Notes: a model not told the origin generated them from the sequence alone. 64,000 nt of DNA from Glycomyces sp. TRM65418 (GCF_019710475.1 NZ_JAJFAX010000011.1:62001-126000), one strand, 5' to 3'; shown: positions 17,487-28,104, counted from the stretch's first letter. Made by a program: numbers and translations.

Positions 17487-19535
17487 ATGAGCACTCAACA
17501 GCCCCGTTCCAGTCTGTTCACCAAGCGGCGGGCGGCCGCCGCCCCCCAGTGGCCCGACCCCGCGCTCAGCCGCCGCGGCCTCGTCCTCTCCGGCGGCGCG
17601 GCCATCACCGCCTCCGCCGCCGGCTGCAGCTGGTTCTCCACCGACCCCGAGGCCGACCGGTCCGGCGGCGAGAAGGGCCTGGAGGCGCCGATGCTCGCCG
17701 AACGCGTCGAGGCCGGCGACCTCCCGCCCGTCGAGGAACGCCTCCCGAAGGAACCGCTCGTCGTCCAGGTCACCGAATCCATGGGCGTCTACGGCGGCAC
17801 CTGGAACTCCGTCGTCACCGGTTCCGCCGACGGCCCGTGGCTGTGGCGCACGATCAACGACGGCCACCTGCTCGAGCGCTCCCGCGACTGGGAGGAGATC
17901 AGGCCCAACGTCGCCTCCTCCTTCGAGGAGAACGACGACGCGACGGAATACACCATCACCCTCCGCGAAGGCGTCAAGTGGTCCGACGGCGAGCCGCTGA
18001 CCACGAAGGACGTCGAATTCGCCTACAACGACGTCGCGCTCAACACGGACCTGACGCAGGGCATTCCGCCGGAGCTCGCCGGCACCGACGGCACCCCCCT
18101 CGAGCTCGAGATCGTCGACGACTACACCTTCATCGTCCGCTTCTCCGGCCCCAAGCCGCTGTTCCGCGCCGACATGGCCGCCGGCGTCTCGGGGCAGCGC
18201 TTCACCATGTACCCGCGCCACTACCTCGAGCAGTTCCACGTCGACTACAACGAGAACGCCGAGCAGGAGGCGCTCGACGCGGGCTATGACGGCTGGGTGG
18301 CCCGCTTCACGGCGCTGGGGAACCTCTGGAGCTTCCTGTGGGAGAACCCCGACCTGCCGACGCTGCTCCCGTGGGTCTGCAAGCAGCCGATCTCGGACGC
18401 CCAGTTCGCGCTCTTCGAGCGCAACCCCTATTACTGGAAGGTCGACGAGGAGGGCAGCCAGCTGCCCTACATGGACGAGGTCCGGTTCGACGTCACCTCC
18501 GACATCGAGACCATGTTCGCCCACGCCATCAGCGGCGACTACGAGTTCCACTCGCGCCACTTCAACGACAACGCGCACCGCGCCGACGCGGTCGACAACG
18601 AGGCCAGCGGCGGCTACACCGTCGTCGAGCTCGAATCGACCTACTCCAGCGACATGAACATCGCGTTCAACATGAACCACCGGGACGCCGCACTGCGGAA
18701 GATCTTCCAGGACCGGCAGTTCCGCATCGCCTTGTCGCACGCGATCGACCGGCAGGAACTCATCGACGTCCTGTGGAACCGCGTCGGCGTGCCGTCCCAG
18801 CCCGCGCCCCGGCCCGAATCGCGGTTCTACGACGAGGAATTCGCCGCCCAGTACCTCGAATTCGACCCCGACAGGGCCAACCAGATCCTCGACGACGCCG
18901 GCTACACCGCCGGCTCCGGCGGCATCCGCCAGGCCCCCGACGGCACCCCGCTGGAGTTCACCGTCGCGGTCGCCGACGACGCGCTCCTGGGCACCATCTG
19001 GATCGACGCGATGGACATGATCAAGGACATGTGGGCCGCGGTCGGCGTCGAGCTGCACATCAACGGCCAGCCGCGCGAGAACTGGCAGAACCTCGTCAAC
19101 GAGTTCGACTACGACCTCACCGTGTGGACCGGCGACGGCGGCTACATCGACGAGACCACCTCCGTCTACTGGTACATGGCGGCCGGGCCCGGCGGCGGCG
19201 CCTTCTTCGCCCGCCAGTGGTCGGAGCTGCGCACGAACGGCAGCACCACCGAGGAGCTGGTCGAGGAGCCCCCGGCCCACATCACCGAGCAGTGGGACCT
19301 GTACGACCAGTTCCTGTCCGAACCCGACCCGGACACCCGCGACGAGATCTTCAAGCAGATCCTCGCCATCGCCAAGGAGCAGTTCTACGCGATCGGGACC
19401 GTCCAGGGCCAGGGCGCCTGGGCCGTCGTCGCCGACCGGCTCAAGAACGTCGGCGGGTCGATGCCGGAGAACCCCACGTACGGGACGCCGGGACCGGCCG
19501 CGCCCGAGCAGTGGTACATCACCGAAGACAAGTAG
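17487..19535 (+). CDS. Opp-family ABC transporter substrate-binding lipoprotein (Tat-exported)
   Basis: This 682-aa solute-binding protein is of the peptide/oligosaccharide (SBP_bac_5) type. A twin-arginine segment SRRGLVLSGG precedes a hydrophobic stretch and a lipobox AAGC, with the lipidated cysteine at residue 47. The family element YTITLREGVKWSDGEPLTTKDVEFAYND is present around residues 150-180 (positions ~17950-18030). It is the first gene of a co-directional set: binding protein, two permeases, two ATPases, GH42 beta-galactosidase. That context argues for oligosaccharide rather than peptide uptake. Length, above 600 residues, fits sugar-specific members of this cluster known from thermophiles. 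Confidence 0.92.
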   Translation: MSTQQPRSSLFTKRRAAAAPQWPDPALSRRGLVLSGGAAITASAAGCSWFSTDPEADRSGGEKGLEAPMLAERVEAGDLPPVEERLPKEPLVVQVTESMGVYGGTWNSVVTGSADGPWLWRTINDGHLLERSRDWEEIRPNVASSFEENDDATEYTITLREGVKWSDGEPLTTKDVEFAYNDVALNTDLTQGIPPELAGTDGTPLELEIVDDYTFIVRFSGPKPLFRADMAAGVSGQRFTMYPRHYLEQFHVDYNENAEQEALDAGYDGWVARFTALGNLWSFLWENPDLPTLLPWVCKQPISDAQFALFERNPYYWKVDEEGSQLPYMDEVRFDVTSDIETMFAHAISGDYEFHSRHFNDNAHRADAVDNEASGGYTVVELESTYSSDMNIAFNMNHRDAALRKIFQDRQFRIALSHAIDRQELIDVLWNRVGVPSQPAPRPESRFYDEEFAAQYLEFDPDRANQILDDAGYTAGSGGIRQAPDGTPLEFTVAVADDALLGTIWIDAMDMIKDMWAAVGVELHINGQPRENWQNLVNEFDYDLTVWTGDGGYIDETTSVYWYMAAGPGGGAFFARQWSELRTNGSTTEELVEEPPAHITEQWDLYDQFLSEPDPDTRDEIFKQILAIAKEQFYAIGTVQGQGAWAVVADRLKNVGGSMPENPTYGTPGPAAPEQWYITEDK

Positions 19536-19550
19536 ACCGAGGACAGAACA

Positions 19551-20546
19551 TTGCTGCAATACCTGGGTCGCCGTGTGGTGTACATGGCGGGGACGCTGTT
19601 CGCCATCTCGCTGGTGGTGTTCGTCATCATCAACCTGCCGCCCGGCGACTTCGTGACCGCGCTCCAAGCGAGGTACGCGGTGCAGGGCCAAGGCCTCACC
19701 GCGGACGACCTCGCGTCCCTGCGGGAGCGATACGGCCTGGACGGCAACATCTTCCAGCAGTACTGGCACTGGTTCACGCAGATCGTCCTGCACGGCGACC
19801 TGGGCATGTCGTTCGAGCACAGCAAGCCGGTCGAGGACATCATCGGCTCCCGACTGGGCCCCACGCTCGGCATCTCCCTGATCACGCTGCTGGCGACCTG
19901 GGCGCTGGCGTTCCCGCTCGGCGTCTACTCGGCCGTCAAGCAGCACTCGATCGGCGACTACGCCGCCACCACCATCGGGTTCCTCGGCCTGGCCACACCG
20001 AACTTCCTGATCGCGCTGATCTTCATCTACTTCAGCGTCTCCTGGTTCGGCTCGGTCCCCTCCGGACTGTGCTCGCCGGAGTGGTGCGACGCGTCATGGA
20101 ACCTCGGCAAGCTGCTCGACATGCTCGGGCACCTGTGGATACCGATGATCGTCATCGGGACCGCGGGCGTGGCCGGGCTGGTGCGCATCATCCGCAACAA
20201 CCTGCTGGACGAGCTGCGCCGGCCCTACGTCACCGCCGCCCGCGCCCGCGGCGTCCCCGAGGGCCGCCTGCTGCGCCGCTACCCGCTGCGGGTCGCGCTC
20301 AACCCGTTCGTCTCCACGATCGGGTGGGTGCTGCCGCTGCTGCTGGTGGGCGACATCGTGGTCGGCCAGATCCTGGGCCTGCCGACGCTCGGACCGATCC
20401 TCCTGGGGGCCCTGAAATCCCAGGACATGTACCTGGCCGGATCGATCATCATGGTCCTCAGCCTGGTCACGGTGATCGGCACCCTGATCTCGGACCTGCT
20501 GCTCGGCTGGCTGGACCCCCGCATCCGACTCGGACATCAGAAGTGA
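19551..20546 (+). CDS. ABC transporter permease, DppB/OppB type
   Basis: This 331-aa inner-membrane permease has an N-terminal helix typical of OppB proteins (YLGRRVVYMAGTLFAISLVV), an extracytoplasmic loop, and five further helices. The EAA coupling loop reads ARARGVPEGRLLRRYPLRVALNP. The start is TTG, 15 nt after the binding-protein stop, with GAGGAC in front. It should pair with the next permease and the two ATPases. The specificity inferred from context is an oligosaccharide. Confidence 0.93.
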   Translation: MLQYLGRRVVYMAGTLFAISLVVFVIINLPPGDFVTALQARYAVQGQGLTADDLASLRERYGLDGNIFQQYWHWFTQIVLHGDLGMSFEHSKPVEDIIGSRLGPTLGISLITLLATWALAFPLGVYSAVKQHSIGDYAATTIGFLGLATPNFLIALIFIYFSVSWFGSVPSGLCSPEWCDASWNLGKLLDMLGHLWIPMIVIGTAGVAGLVRIIRNNLLDELRRPYVTAARARGVPEGRLLRRYPLRVALNPFVSTIGWVLPLLLVGDIVVGQILGLPTLGPILLGALKSQDMYLAGSIIMVLSLVTVIGTLISDLLLGWLDPRIRLGHQK

Positions 20547-20553
20547 GGCCTCG

Positions 20554-21702
20554 ATGAGCGTCAAAGAGAGGGAAGACGCCGGCGGCACGGGCGAGGAGCA
20601 CGACACCGGCGAACGGGCGACCGCGTCGCAGCGAAAGCTGGTGTGGTGGTCGTTCAAACAGCACCGGCTCGCGCTCGTCTCGGCGTGGATCCTGATCGGC
20701 ATGCTCGTGATCATCGCGTTCACCGAGTTCTTCGCGCCGTTCGACAACCGCCACCGCGACTCCGACTACACCACCGCGCCGCCCCAGGTCCTCAAGCTGT
20801 GGGACACCGACGGCCCCGACGGCTTCGCATGGGGCCTGCACGTCGACGGCTACACCTCCGAACAGGACCCCCGGAGCCTCCGGATCACCTACGAGCCCGA
20901 CCCCGAGGACCGCGTCGACGTCGGCTTCTTCGTCAAGGGCGAGGAGTACAAGCTGTTCGGCGTCATCCCCTGGGACCGCCACTTCATCGGCCCGGAGGAC
21001 CCCGAGGACCCGATGTACCTGTTCGGCACCACGACCGACGGCCAGGACCTGCTCAGCCAGCTGATCTACGCCACGCGCGTGTCCATGTCGGTCGGGGTCA
21101 TCGGCGTCCTGCTCGCGTTCGTCCTCGGCATCGCGCTCGGGGCCGTCTCCGGCTACTTCGGAGGATGGGTCGACAACGGCATCCAGCGCGTGATCGAGCT
21201 GTTCATGGCCGTCCCCGCGATCCCCCTGTGGCTCGGCCTGGCCGCCGCCCTCCCGTCCGACATGGGACCGGTCTCCAGGTACTTCATCATCACCACGATC
21301 CTGGCGCTGGTGGCCTGGACGGGCCTGGCGAGAGAAGTGCGCGGGCGGTTCCTGTCGATGCGTTCGGAGGAGTTCGTCACCTCCGCGCTCCTCGACGGCT
21401 CGCGCCACTCGCGGGTGATGTTCCGGCACATGCTGCCCTCGTTCTCGTCCCACATCATCGCCGCGCTCAGCCTCTCGATCCCGAGCATGATCCTCGCCGA
21501 GACCGCGCTGTCCTGGCTGGGCCTGGGCCTGCGGCCGCCCGCCGTGTCCTGGGGCGTCCAGCTCCAGGACGCGAGCAAATGGAGCGTCCTGTCGAACGCG
21601 CCGTGGCTGCTCATCCCCGGCATCTGCGTGGTGATCGCGGTCCTGGCGTTCAACTTCGTCGGCGACGGCCTGCGCGACGCCGCCGACCCGTACAAGCAAT
21701 AG
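20554..21702 (+). CDS. ABC transporter permease, DppC/OppC type
   Basis: This 382-aa permease partner has a hydrophilic N-terminus (~35 residues), one helix (ALVSAWILIGMLVIIAFTEF), an unusually long periplasmic segment (~residues 65-150), then five helices. The EAA loop includes LLDGSRHSRVMFRHMLPSF. OppC proteins are usually near 300 residues; the extra length lies in the segment after the first helix. It is seven bases after the previous permease and seven before the first ATPase. Confidence 0.92.
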   Translation: MSVKEREDAGGTGEEHDTGERATASQRKLVWWSFKQHRLALVSAWILIGMLVIIAFTEFFAPFDNRHRDSDYTTAPPQVLKLWDTDGPDGFAWGLHVDGYTSEQDPRSLRITYEPDPEDRVDVGFFVKGEEYKLFGVIPWDRHFIGPEDPEDPMYLFGTTTDGQDLLSQLIYATRVSMSVGVIGVLLAFVLGIALGAVSGYFGGWVDNGIQRVIELFMAVPAIPLWLGLAAALPSDMGPVSRYFIITTILALVAWTGLAREVRGRFLSMRSEEFVTSALLDGSRHSRVMFRHMLPSFSSHIIAALSLSIPSMILAETALSWLGLGLRPPAVSWGVQLQDASKWSVLSNAPWLLIPGICVVIAVLAFNFVGDGLRDAADPYKQ

Positions 21703-21709
21703 GTGACTG

Positions 21710-22720
21710 ATGGCTGAACCACTACTGGAGATCTCGGGACTGCGGACCGGCTTCGACACCCACGACGGCACGGTCCCGGCGGTCGACGGCGTCGACCTCA
21801 CCGTCCACGCCGGCAAGACCCTCTGCGTCGTCGGCGAGTCCGGGTGCGGCAAGTCGGTCACCGCACGATCCATCCTGCGGCTCATCGAGCCGCCCGGCCG
21901 GATCGAGGCCGGCACCATCACCTGGCACGGGGACGACGAGCCGTTCGACGTGCTCGCGCTGCCGCGCGACGACGAGCGGCTGCAGAAACTGCGCGGCGGC
22001 GACATCGGCATGATCTTCCAAGAGCCCGCCTCGTCCCTGCTGCCGGTCCGCACCGTCGGCGCGCAGCTCATCGAGGCCATCCGCATCCACACCGGCATGG
22101 ACAAGAAGGCCGCCCGCAAGCGCGCGGTCGAACTGCTCGCCCAGGTCGGCATCCCCAACCCCGACCAGCGCGTCGACGCCTACCCGTTCCAGCTCTCCGG
22201 CGGCATGTGCCAGCGCATCATGATCGCGATCGCCCTGTGCGCCGACCCGGCGCTGCTCATCGCCGACGAGCCGACCACGGCGCTCGACGTCACCACGCAG
22301 GCGCGCATCCTCGATCTGCTCCGCAACCTCCAGGCCGAGCACCACATGGCGGTCATGTTCATCACGCACGACCTCGGGGTCGTCGCCGAACTGGCCGACG
22401 AGGTCGCCGTCATGTACCTCGGCAAGGTCGTCGAGCGCGCCACCGTGGAGGAGCTCTTCGCGGATCCCAAGCACCCGTACACCAAGCAGCTGCTCGAATC
22501 GGTGCCGGTCCTCGGGCGCGACCGCGGCCGGGACCTGCCCACGATCCCCGGCGCGGTCCCGAATCCGCTGCACCGGCCCAAGGGCTGCTCGTTCCACCCG
22601 CGGTGCGCCGAGGCCATCCCCGGGCGCTGCGACATCGACGAACCGCCCGAAGTGGTCTTCGACGGCGGCAGGACCGCCCAGTGCGTCCTCTACGACGACG
22701 GCCAAGGAGGCCCGGCATGA
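21710..22720 (+). CDS. ABC transporter ATP-binding protein, DppD/OppD type
   Basis: This 336-aa ATPase has Walker [10 protein letters not shown]-loop IFQEP, signature LSGGMCQR (Met-Cys in place of the usual Gln-x), Walker [13 protein letters not shown] and H-loop ITHDLG. The C-terminal oligopeptide-type extension carries the cysteine motif for an iron-sulphur or metal site ([15 protein letters not shown]). It energises uptake with the following ATPase, whose start overlaps its stop by ATGA. Confidence 0.95.
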   Translation: MAEPLLEISGLRTGFDTHDGTVPAVDGVDLTVHAGKTLCVVGESGCGKSVTARSILRLIEPPGRIEAGTITWHGDDEPFDVLALPRDDERLQKLRGGDIGMIFQEPASSLLPVRTVGAQLIEAIRIHTGMDKKAARKRAVELLAQVGIPNPDQRVDAYPFQLSGGMCQRIMIAIALCADPALLIADEPTTALDVTTQARILDLLRNLQAEHHMAVMFITHDLGVVAELADEVAVMYLGKVVERATVEELFADPKHPYTKQLLESVPVLGRDRGRDLPTIPGAVPNPLHRPKGCSFHPRCAEAIPGRCDIDEPPEVVFDGGRTAQCVLYDDGQGGPA

Positions 22721-23724
22721 CCGAACCGATTCTCGAGGTCAAGGACCTCCACGTCCGGTTCCCCGTGCGGCGCAATATGCTCGGCCGCACCACCGTGGAG
22801 AACCACGCCGTCTCCGGCGTCGACCTGACGCTCATGCCCGGCGAGACCCTCGGGCTGGTCGGCGAATCGGGGTGCGGCAAGACCACGCTCGGGCGCACCA
22901 TCGTCGGCGCGCAGCAGGCCACCAGCGGCTCGATCCTGTACGACGGGCACGACCTGACCGCGCTCAAGAGCCGCGAGAAGGGCCGCTACCGCCGTCAGAT
23001 CCGCATGGTCTTCCAGGACCCGTTCTCCTCGCTCAACCCGCGCATGACGCTGCGCCAGATCATCGGCGACCCGCTCGTCGCCACCGGCGAGGCCCGCGGC
23101 GCCGAACTGGAGGACCGCGTCGCCGCGATCATGCGCAAGGTCGGGCTCTCGCCGGACTACATGGACCGGTACCCGCACGCGTTCTCCGGCGGCCAGCGCC
23201 AGCGGGTCAACATCGCCCGGGCGCTCATCGTCAACCCGAAGCTCGTCGTGGCCGACGAGCCGGTCAGCGCGCTGGACGTGTCGGTGCGGGCCCAGATCCT
23301 CAACCTGCTGCGCGAACTGCAGGAGGAATACGGGCTGACGTACCTGTTCATCTCCCACGACCTCTCGGTGATCGAGAACATCGCCGACCGCGTCGCCGTC
23401 ATGTACTTCGGCAAGATCGTCGAGCTCGCCGGCACCGCCGCGCTGTACGAGCGCCCGCAGCACCCGTACACCGAGGCGCTCATGTCGGCGGTGCCGATCC
23501 CGGACCCGGCCTTGAGGGGCCGCGGCGGAAGGATCCTGCTGCCGGATGAGCTGCCGGACCCCGCGAACCCGCCGCCGGGCTGCGCGTTCGCGCGCCGGTG
23601 CCGCTACGCCGAGCCGGGACGCTGCGACACCGGGGCGATCCCGCTGGAGGACGGCGCCCGCTGCGTGCGGCAGGAGGAGCTTGACTTGCAGGGGATCGTC
23701 GAGGCAGAATCCACGAAGCCCTAG
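22717..23724 (+). CDS. ABC transporter ATP-binding protein, DppF/OppF type
   Basis: This 335-aa ATPase has Walker [10 protein letters not shown]-loop [12 protein letters not shown], signature FSGGQRQR, Walker [13 protein letters not shown] and H-loop ISHDLS. The C-terminal extension has [15 protein letters not shown]. It starts four bases inside the preceding gene with CAAGGAGG in front. Both ATPase subunits look catalytically complete. The next gene, GH42, begins 66 bp later. Confidence 0.95.
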   Translation: MTEPILEVKDLHVRFPVRRNMLGRTTVENHAVSGVDLTLMPGETLGLVGESGCGKTTLGRTIVGAQQATSGSILYDGHDLTALKSREKGRYRRQIRMVFQDPFSSLNPRMTLRQIIGDPLVATGEARGAELEDRVAAIMRKVGLSPDYMDRYPHAFSGGQRQRVNIARALIVNPKLVVADEPVSALDVSVRAQILNLLRELQEEYGLTYLFISHDLSVIENIADRVAVMYFGKIVELAGTAALYERPQHPYTEALMSAVPIPDPALRGRGGRILLPDELPDPANPPPGCAFARRCRYAEPGRCDTGAIPLEDGARCVRQEELDLQGIVEAESTKP

Positions 23725-23790
23725 TAGGAAAGCGCTGTCAGAAGCGCGCCGGGACGTTTCCCGACCGTGCCGACCACGTAAGGACCATTT

Positions 23791-25776
23791 GTGGCACAAC
23801 GGAACACCGACATCGTCCCCACCGTCGACGGCCTCGCCTACGGTGGCGACTACAACCCCGAGCAGTGGGGGCGGGAGGTATGGGACGAGGACGTCCGCCT
23901 CATGCGGAAGGCCGGGGTCAACCTCGTCAGCGTCAACATCTTCGCCTGGGCCGGCATCAACCCCGCGCCGGACGTCTGGGACTTCGAGCGGCTCGACGCC
24001 GTCATGGACCTCCTCGCCGAGGGCGGGATCAAGGCCGACCTGGCCACCTCCACCGCGTCCCCGCCGCCGTGGTTCTCCCAGGCCCACCCCGAGACCCTCC
24101 CGGTGAACGCCGAAGGCGTCGTGCTGAACTCCGGCGCCCGCGCCGAGTACTGCCCGCACGCCCCGGCGTTCCAGGCGGCCGTGGTCGAGATGGCCACCCG
24201 GCTGGCCGAACGCTACGCGGACCACCCGGCCCTGGCCATGTGGCACGTCGGCAACGAGTACTACCGCTCCTGCCTGTGCGACCTCGCCGCCGACGCGTTC
24301 CGCGCCTGGCTCCAGGAGCGCCACGGCGACCTCGACGGCCTCAACGCCGCGTGGGGCACCACGTTCTGGTCCCAGACCTACAGTGACTGGTCCCAGGTCC
24401 TGCCGCCGCGCATCTGCGCCGAGACCCCCAATCCGAGCCTCGTCCTCGACTGGCGCCGCTTCGGCTCCGACGCCCTCCTCAGGCTCTTCCGCTCCGAGGC
24501 CGAGGCCATCGCGAAGCACTGCCCCGACAAGCCGATCACGACGAACCTCATGGTCACCGGCAACTTCGCCCACCTCGACTACCACCGGTGGGGCGAGCAC
24601 GTGACGGGCCCGAACCGGCTCGTCGCCACCGACCACTACCTGCTGCCCGACGACGAGATCGGCTGGCCCGAGCAGGTCGCCTTCGGCGCCGACGCCTCCC
24701 GCGGCCTCGCCGCCGGCGGCCCGTGGCTGCTCATGGAGCAGTCCACGAACTCCTCGGCCTGGCGGCGCGGCTATTTCGCGAAGCGGCCGGGCGACCAGCT
24801 CCGGCACTCGCTCTCCTATGTGGCGCGGGGCTCCGAGGGCGCGATGTTCTTCCAGTGGCGGGCCTCCCGCTACGGCGCCGAGCGCTACCACTCGGCGATG
24901 GTGCCCCACGGCGGCGCCGACTCCAGAGTCTTCCGGGAGGTCGAGCAGTTCGGCGCCTGGCTGCGGCGCCTCACCGAAGTCAAAGGCTCCACAGTGGTCT
25001 CACGGGCCGCCGTGCTCCTCGACTTCCAGTCGGTCTGGGCCGCGAACACGCCCGGCCAGCCCTCCGCCGACATGGACACGTACCCGGAGCTGCGGCGCTG
25101 GCACGCGGCGCTGTGGCGGCGCGGCGTCACGACCGACCTGGCCAACCCCGAGTGGGACCTGAGCGGCTACGAGTACGTCTTTGCGCCCCACCTGTACCTG
25201 CTCGACTCGGACGCGAACCTGCGCGCCTATGTCGAAGGCGGCGGCACCCTCGTCGTCGGCCCGTATTCGGGCATCGTCGACCGCAACGACCACGTCCACG
25301 AGGGCCTCCCCGGTGCGCTGCGCGACCTCATCGGCGTCCGCGTCGAGGAATTCGTCCCGATCCCCAAGGGCGACAAGGTCGCCCTTGACGACGGCATCGA
25401 AGGCGAGACCTGGTCGGAAGTGGCCCACGCGATCGACGCCGAAGTCGTGGCGTCCTTCGAGGACTACCCGCACACGCCCGCCGTCTTCCGCCGCGAGCGG
25501 GGCCGAGGCGAGGTCTGGTACCTCTCGACCCGCCCGGTTGCCCTCGATCCGCTCTTCGAGCGACTCGGCGTCGCGGCCGACTTCCCGGACGCCCCCGAAC
25601 GCCTCGAACTCGTCCGCCGCCGCCACGAGGACGGCCGCGCGTACGTCTTCGCGATCAACCACGGCGAAGCGCCCGCGCCGGTTCCGGTCGCCGGCACGGA
25701 CCTCCTCACCGGCGAACCGTGGACCCCCGCGACGCCACTGGACCCCGGTTCCTGCGCGGTGATCCGCGAAGCCTGA
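23791..25776 (+). CDS. Beta-galactosidase, glycoside hydrolase family 42
   Basis: This cytoplasmic GH42 enzyme has 661 aa and no signal peptide. The catalytic TIM barrel begins DGLAYGGDYNPEQW. The acid/base glutamate is E156 in HVGNEYY and the nucleophile is E316 in LLMEQSTNSS. Cysteines at CPH and CLC match the metal-binding cluster of the family. A trimerisation domain and C-terminal beta domain follow. The GTG start has AAGGA in front. It would hydrolyse imported beta-galactosides or alpha-L-arabinopyranosides. An AGCGCT-centred palindrome lies in the 66-bp gap upstream (~23731-23740). Confidence 0.95.
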   Translation: MAQRNTDIVPTVDGLAYGGDYNPEQWGREVWDEDVRLMRKAGVNLVSVNIFAWAGINPAPDVWDFERLDAVMDLLAEGGIKADLATSTASPPPWFSQAHPETLPVNAEGVVLNSGARAEYCPHAPAFQAAVVEMATRLAERYADHPALAMWHVGNEYYRSCLCDLAADAFRAWLQERHGDLDGLNAAWGTTFWSQTYSDWSQVLPPRICAETPNPSLVLDWRRFGSDALLRLFRSEAEAIAKHCPDKPITTNLMVTGNFAHLDYHRWGEHVTGPNRLVATDHYLLPDDEIGWPEQVAFGADASRGLAAGGPWLLMEQSTNSSAWRRGYFAKRPGDQLRHSLSYVARGSEGAMFFQWRASRYGAERYHSAMVPHGGADSRVFREVEQFGAWLRRLTEVKGSTVVSRAAVLLDFQSVWAANTPGQPSADMDTYPELRRWHAALWRRGVTTDLANPEWDLSGYEYVFAPHLYLLDSDANLRAYVEGGGTLVVGPYSGIVDRNDHVHEGLPGALRDLIGVRVEEFVPIPKGDKVALDDGIEGETWSEVAHAIDAEVVASFEDYPHTPAVFRRERGRGEVWYLSTRPVALDPLFERLGVAADFPDAPERLELVRRRHEDGRAYVFAINHGEAPAPVPVAGTDLLTGEPWTPATPLDPGSCAVIREA

Positions 25777-25797
25777 CCGCCGCACGAGCATGTGATC

Positions 25798-25833
25798 ATC
25801 GCCGCCCGCCCGGTGACCTGCGCGGGCGGCGAT
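25798..25833 (+). terminator. Terminator after the GH42 gene
   Basis: A 12-bp perfect stem (25798-25809 with 25822-25833) with a 12-nt loop begins 22 nt after the beta-galactosidase stop. Confidence 0.75.
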
Positions 25834-25932
25834 CGCGTTCCCTCCGCGCCGCCTCGGAATCGCCGGTGTCGCCTCGAAAACGCCTGTGGTTGTTACCCTC
25901 GGGGTTCCTGCCGCCGACCTGAGGACCGAAAG

Positions 25933-28104
25933 TTGACTGCAGCGACCGACGCGACGACCGAACCGCACGAGCCGCGCGAACGGAGGCGGCTCCGACGATG
26001 GGGGAAGGTCAGCGCGAAACGACGCCCGGCCTGGCACGGGGCGGCCGTGCTGCTCGCCCTCGCCACCGCAGCGGCGGTCGCGTGGAGCACCTGGGACCAG
26101 CACCTGCCCGGCACCGCCGGCGCCCTCCTGTCGCAGACCGCGATCAACGTGCTGATCGCGGTGGCGGCCTCCGGCGTCCTCACCGCTCTCCTGTTCGTCA
26201 CCGCGGGACGGTTCAAGGCGCTGCCGTGGGCGTACCTCTGGACGCTCGGCGCGTGCCTGATCCTCCTGGCGACCCTCGGCGCGGGCGCGAGCATGATCGC
26301 CTGGTTCGCCGCCATCGCGGTGATCGTCGTGGGCGCCTCACTGCTCGGCGGCGCCCTGGGAGGCCTGCTCCCCCATGCGGAGCGCAAGCCGGTGCGCGGT
26401 TTCGACCGCCGTGTACCGGCGCTCGCCTCGGCGCTGATCATCCTGGTGGCGCCGACCGTCTGGCTGCTCACGGCCACTCAAGGGGGGCCCGAGCCCGCGG
26501 ACGACGGCACCCCGGCGGTCGCGATCGAGCAGGATCCGGCCGCGCCGGGCCCGTTCGACGTCGCCGAACTCGCCTACGGCAGCGGCACGGACCGGCGGGA
26601 CGCGTACGGCGCATCGGTCGACCTGGAGACGCCCACAGTAGACGCCTCCGCGATCGTCACCGGATGGAACGAGCCTCGCACCGACCTGTGGGGCTTCGAC
26701 ATCGAACACCTGCCGCTCAACGGCAAGGTGTGGCACCCGCAGGGCGACGGCCCGTTCCCGCTGGTGCTCGTCGTGCACGGCAACAAGAGCAACGCCACCG
26801 CCTCCGAAGACGGCTTCGAGTACCTCGGGGAGCTGCTCGCGAGCCAGGGCCACATCGTCGCCGCGGTCGACCAGAACTTCCTCAACACCGGCCCGCTCGA
26901 CCGCTCCGGCGGCCTGGCGGGCGTCGACGTCGCGCGCGGCTGGATGCTGCTCGAGCACCTCCGGGTGTGGGACGAGTGGAGCCGGGACGGCGCATCGCCG
27001 TTCGCCGGCCGCGTCGACATGGAGCGCATCGGCCTCATCGGACACTCCCGCGGCGGCGAGGCGATCGCCGTGGCCGCCTACCTGAACGGGCGCGACACCC
27101 TGCCCGACGACGACACGGTCGCGCTCGACCACGACTACGGCATCCGCTCGCTCCTGGCGCTGGCGCCCTCGGACGGCCAGTACCTGCCCGAGGACGGGCC
27201 GATCCGGCTCGAAGACGTCAACTACCTGGTCGTCCAGGGCTCCCACGACGCCGACGTCGTCAGCTTCGGCGGACTCGACCAGTACGAGCGGGTGTCGTTC
27301 ACCGGCGAGGACCCGTATCTGAAGGCCGCCCTCTATGTGGGCCACGCGAACCACGGCCAGTTCAACAGCCGCTGGGGCCGATACGACGTGGGCAACGGCC
27401 TCCCCAAGCACTTCCTCGACACCGAGGCGCTCATCGCCGCGGAGGAGCAGCGGCGCGTCGCCGAGGTCTACGCGTCCTCGTTCCTGCGCACGACCCTCAC
27501 GGACGACCGGTCCCAGGCGGCGGTGCTCCGCGACCACCGGGCCGCCTCCGCGTTCCTCCCGGAGACCACCTACGTCAACCAGTTCGCCGACTCCGCGACC
27601 CTCGCCACGGAGCCGCCCGTCGCATCGGGGTTCACGGCCACGGAGGAGATCCCGCTGCCGCTGCGCGGCGGCGCGGGCGAGGACCGCGTCCGATCGCTCG
27701 AATGGCAGGCCGGCGGCGAGAACCCGGAGCTCACCGTGGAGGCGGACTTCGGCTCGGCGGCGAACCTCGTGTTCGACGCCGTCGCCATGACCGAGGACGC
27801 GCACCTCGCGGATGCGGTGACGGTGCGGCTCACCGACCGGGCCGGCACCTCGGCCGAGCTCCCGCTCGCCGAGTTCATGCCGCTCGAACACCTGCAGCGC
27901 GCCCAGTACCTGAAGGCCGCGTGGATGCACACCGCCGCCCTCACCGAGCCGGTGCCGCAGACCTACACCGTCCCGCTGGACGCCTTCGCGACGGCCGAAC
28001 CGACCCTCGACCTCGCCGGCCTGCAGCAGGCCTCACTGGTCTTCGACGCCACCACCCACGGCACGGTCCTCATCGACGACATCGGCCTCACCCCGGCGGA
28101 GTGA
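25933..28104 (+). CDS. Membrane-anchored alpha/beta hydrolase
   Basis: This 723-aa protein has a basic N-terminus, about four membrane helices (residues ~35-180), then a large extracytoplasmic alpha/beta hydrolase domain. The oxyanion region is LVVHGNKSN, the nucleophile is S372 in GHSRGGEA, a likely acid is the Asp in QGSHDADV, and the histidine lies in GHANHGQF. A beta-rich C-terminal domain of ~200 residues follows. TTG at 25933, preceded by GAGGA, is preferred; ATG 25792 would place the terminator hairpin in the coding region. It resembles lipase/cutinase-like secreted esterases. The substrate is unknown. Confidence 0.82.
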   Translation: MTAATDATTEPHEPRERRRLRRWGKVSAKRRPAWHGAAVLLALATAAAVAWSTWDQHLPGTAGALLSQTAINVLIAVAASGVLTALLFVTAGRFKALPWAYLWTLGACLILLATLGAGASMIAWFAAIAVIVVGASLLGGALGGLLPHAERKPVRGFDRRVPALASALIILVAPTVWLLTATQGGPEPADDGTPAVAIEQDPAAPGPFDVAELAYGSGTDRRDAYGASVDLETPTVDASAIVTGWNEPRTDLWGFDIEHLPLNGKVWHPQGDGPFPLVLVVHGNKSNATASEDGFEYLGELLASQGHIVAAVDQNFLNTGPLDRSGGLAGVDVARGWMLLEHLRVWDEWSRDGASPFAGRVDMERIGLIGHSRGGEAIAVAAYLNGRDTLPDDDTVALDHDYGIRSLLALAPSDGQYLPEDGPIRLEDVNYLVVQGSHDADVVSFGGLDQYERVSFTGEDPYLKAALYVGHANHGQFNSRWGRYDVGNGLPKHFLDTEALIAAEEQRRVAEVYASSFLRTTLTDDRSQAAVLRDHRAASAFLPETTYVNQFADSATLATEPPVASGFTATEEIPLPLRGGAGEDRVRSLEWQAGGENPELTVEADFGSAANLVFDAVAMTEDAHLADAVTVRLTDRAGTSAELPLAEFMPLEHLQRAQYLKAAWMHTAALTEPVPQTYTVPLDAFATAEPTLDLAGLQQASLVFDATTHGTVLIDDIGLTPAE

